NCBI GenBank assembly: GCA_040752395.1
Contig: JBFMHD010000047.1
Coordinates: 1-16,188 of the forward strand
From: JBFMHD01 sp040752395 [NCBI: Candidatus Hydrogenedentota bacterium]
GTDB taxonomy: Bacteria > JBFMHD01
Length of the DNA stretch: 16,188 nucleotides
Reading direction: 5' to 3'
Shown here: one piece after another, positions 14,641 to 16,188 of the stretch
How positions within the stretch are numbered: position 1 is the stretch's first letter
Layout of the letters: each line of letters starts with the position of its first letter
Made by a program: the position numbers and the translations under genes
The notes under the pieces: model-generated
What the model saw: the letters and a program-made list of their open reading frames with translations, nothing else
Database searches by the model: none
Told to the model about the DNA's origin: nothing

Positions 14641-16110
14641 TTATTCACTACTTATAACTGAGTGGTTACTAAAATTGTTGGATATCGTTTTACTTTCTTT
14701 TAACTGTGTTCTTTCCCCCCACCATCTCTGTATGTCCCCCATTGTTACAAAGATAATCAATGATATTAGAAGTATAAAAAATACATTTTGTAATGCAGCC
14801 TGTATTTTGGGGTTTACGGGTATTCGGAATATCGATTCAAATAATAGAAACATAATCCAGCCGCCATCGAGGACAGGGATAGGTATTAAATTTATAAACC
14901 ATAATGAGATGGTAAGTAAGGCAACCATTCTAAGTAATTCTTCTATACTCACGGCAGCACGTTCACCTGTAAGATGAATTATTCCGAGCGGTCCTGCGAG
15001 CTGGTCTAATGATATTTTTCGTGTTATAAGAAGTTTTAATGCCCAGATAGTGCGGTCAACAATAAATACAATCTCATCATACGAAATCTTCAATGATTTG
15101 ATAAGACTGAACCTTAATTTTCTGTTTTCTGGATATATACCTATTTGTGAGATAAAGATGTCTTTTTTACCCTGCTCGATATATACTCTTCCGTTAAAAA
15201 TAAAAGTATCACCTGTGTATTCTTTAATCGCTTCTGTTGATATTTTTCTTTTCACTGGTTTAATCTCTACTTCAAAAATTTCTTGCTTGCGTTTTATTTT
15301 TAGTTTTACTTTATCAGTGCGGCTAAAAAATATTTCTCGCTTTACATCAGTAAATTGAGTGCAGGTGTAATCATTAACGCTTAAAACCCAATCACCTTTT
15401 AGTAGTCCTGCATTATAAGCAGGATAATTTTTTATGACTTTACCGATTACGGGCTCTTCAAATGAGGTAAAACCAACATAGAACTGCTCTGATTTTGGAT
15501 CTTTTTCAGGTTTTACTTTAAACTCTTTTATTAATCCATCACGCTTAATTTTAAAATTTAGTTCTTTTCCCTGTGAGTTTCGAATGATTCGCTGGATATC
15601 AAAAAAAGTAGTAGTTTTTTCATTATCTATCTCTAATACCTCATCACCCTCTTTTAACCCGGCAATCTTAGCTGGTACATCTTTTATTTCACCTGCTGAT
15701 GTTACGTATTCTAAAATAGTCCCGATTTTAGGAAGAAAACCCTCTGTTGCAGTACCTATAACCCAGTAAATAAACACAAATAACAAAAAACCGAAAATAA
15801 GATTGACCAACGGCCCTGCTATAACAATAATAATTCGCTGATATACAGGTTTGGATGCGAACTCATCAGGTGCACCTGTTTTCTGCTCGTTCGGGTCTTC
15901 GCCTTTCATTTTCACATAGCCACCAAATGGTACGGCGGATATTTTATACTCAGTATCATTGTATTTCAATCCAATTAATTTAGGGCCGAACCCGAGTGAA
16001 AAGACTTCTACTTTTACTTTAAAAAGTTTTGCAAAAATAAAATGACCGAACTCATGAATGAAGATTAATATACCAAGAAAAAATACAGCGATAAGATAAT
16101 TGAAAATCAT
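14641..16110 (-). CDS. rseP: RseP-type site-2 intramembrane metalloprotease
   Basis: 489 residues. Zinc site HEFGH in the first membrane segment (19-23), PFGGYVKMKGED (61-72), second membrane segment with VIAGPLVNLIFGFLLFVF (96-113), two PDZ domains (about 128-200 and 213-285), and the third catalytic segment NLIPIPVLDGGWIMF (407-421) with Asp415 as zinc ligand. A last membrane segment lies near 440-458. In bacteria such enzymes cleave membrane-bound anti-sigma factors and signal-peptide remnants. It is longer than E. coli RseP (450). The last residues NHSVISSE are encoded by the repeat-like motif AACCACTCAGTTATA, so the tail may have been extended by repeat sequence. The start is ATG 16110 with no clear ribosome binding site. 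Upstream sequence is at the window edge. Confidence 0.94.
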   Translation of the reverse strand: MIFNYLIAVFFLGILIFIHEFGHFIFAKLFKVKVEVFSLGFGPKLIGLKYNDTEYKISAVPFGGYVKMKGEDPNEQKTGAPDEFASKPVYQRIIIVIAGPLVNLIFGFLLFVFIYWVIGTATEGFLPKIGTILEYVTSAGEIKDVPAKIAGLKEGDEVLEIDNEKTTTFFDIQRIIRNSQGKELNFKIKRDGLIKEFKVKPEKDPKSEQFYVGFTSFEEPVIGKVIKNYPAYNAGLLKGDWVLSVNDYTCTQFTDVKREIFFSRTDKVKLKIKRKQEIFEVEIKPVKRKISTEAIKEYTGDTFIFNGRVYIEQGKKDIFISQIGIYPENRKLRFSLIKSLKISYDEIVFIVDRTIWALKLLITRKISLDQLAGPLGIIHLTGERAAVSIEELLRMVALLTISLWFINLIPIPVLDGGWIMFLLFESIFRIPVNPKIQAALQNVFFILLISLIIFVTMGDIQRWWGERTQLKESKTISNNFSNHSVISSE

Positions 16111-16188
16111 AATGTTGTAAAAAGTATTATGTAACGCCTAAGTCTTCGGTGTAGTTTCTTTAACTTGCTTCTTGCCTCTATTTTCTGA
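16111..16188. repeat. Partial repeat upstream of rseP
   Basis: On the minus strand GAGGCAAGAAGCAAG (about 16163-16177) matches words at 41-55 of the plus strand, followed by TTAAAGAAACTACACCGAAG and an AT-rich stretch leading to the rseP ATG. No promoter with both boxes is visible and the region is cut by the window edge. Confidence 0.6.

Overview
The window is AT-rich bacterial DNA and every convincing gene is on the minus strand, so genes are read from high to low coordinates. I recognise RseP, a phosphoglucosamine-mutase-type enzyme, PilB, PilC, three pilin-like proteins, a very large exported protein, a STAS protein, a HATPase_c_2 kinase and PilM. An RseP homologue plus a type IV pilus-like assembly cluster, low GC and small orphan proteins fit an uncultured, probably Gram-negative-type candidate phylum (Omnitrophota, Elusimicrobiota or WOR-3-like). 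That placement is inference; no marker here decides it.

Layout in transcription order. (1) 16188-13808: rseP, then an orphan 242-residue soluble protein. (2) 13771-12011: a good sigma-70-like promoter (TTGACA, 17 bp, CATTAT), a 105-residue BON-like protein and a glmM-type sugar phosphomutase. (3) 12031-101: a pilus cluster. It starts with a promoter (TTGAAA, 16 bp, TATAAT) buried in the 3' end of glmM, immediately followed by the perfect palindrome CTAAAACGTTTTAG and a leader hairpin. Then come pilB, pilC, a PilV/GspI-like and a PilW/GspJ-like pseudopilin, a short PilX-like N-terminal protein, a 1471-residue exported multidomain protein, a STAS/anti-anti-sigma-like protein, an RsbW-like kinase and pilM. 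PilN, PilO, PilQ, PilT and the prepilin peptidase are not in the window; the first three could follow pilM beyond its edge.

How the genes may work together: PilB (ATPase), PilC (membrane platform) and PilM (cytoplasmic actin-like ring component) are the engine. The three pilin-like proteins would form a tip or priming complex, and the large exported protein sits where PilY1 adhesins sit in classical minor-pilin operons. Its last ~290 residues look like the C-terminal half of PilX-type proteins whose N-terminal half is the separate small gene just upstream. The STAS/kinase pair is coupled to pilM at 3 bp spacing and an overlap, suggesting partner-switch control of the pilus.

The other striking feature is a patchwork of 7-bp-periodic repeats (AAGCAAG, AAGTAAG, AGGCTAC and related words) filling nearly every longer intergenic gap. 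Two copies match at 98 of 100 positions and flank pilC as direct repeats. A third copy carries the same 43-bp core inverted. These repeats also supply start-site, ribosome-binding or C-terminal coding sequence to some neighbouring genes. No tRNA, rRNA, CRISPR array or insertion-sequence gene is visible.
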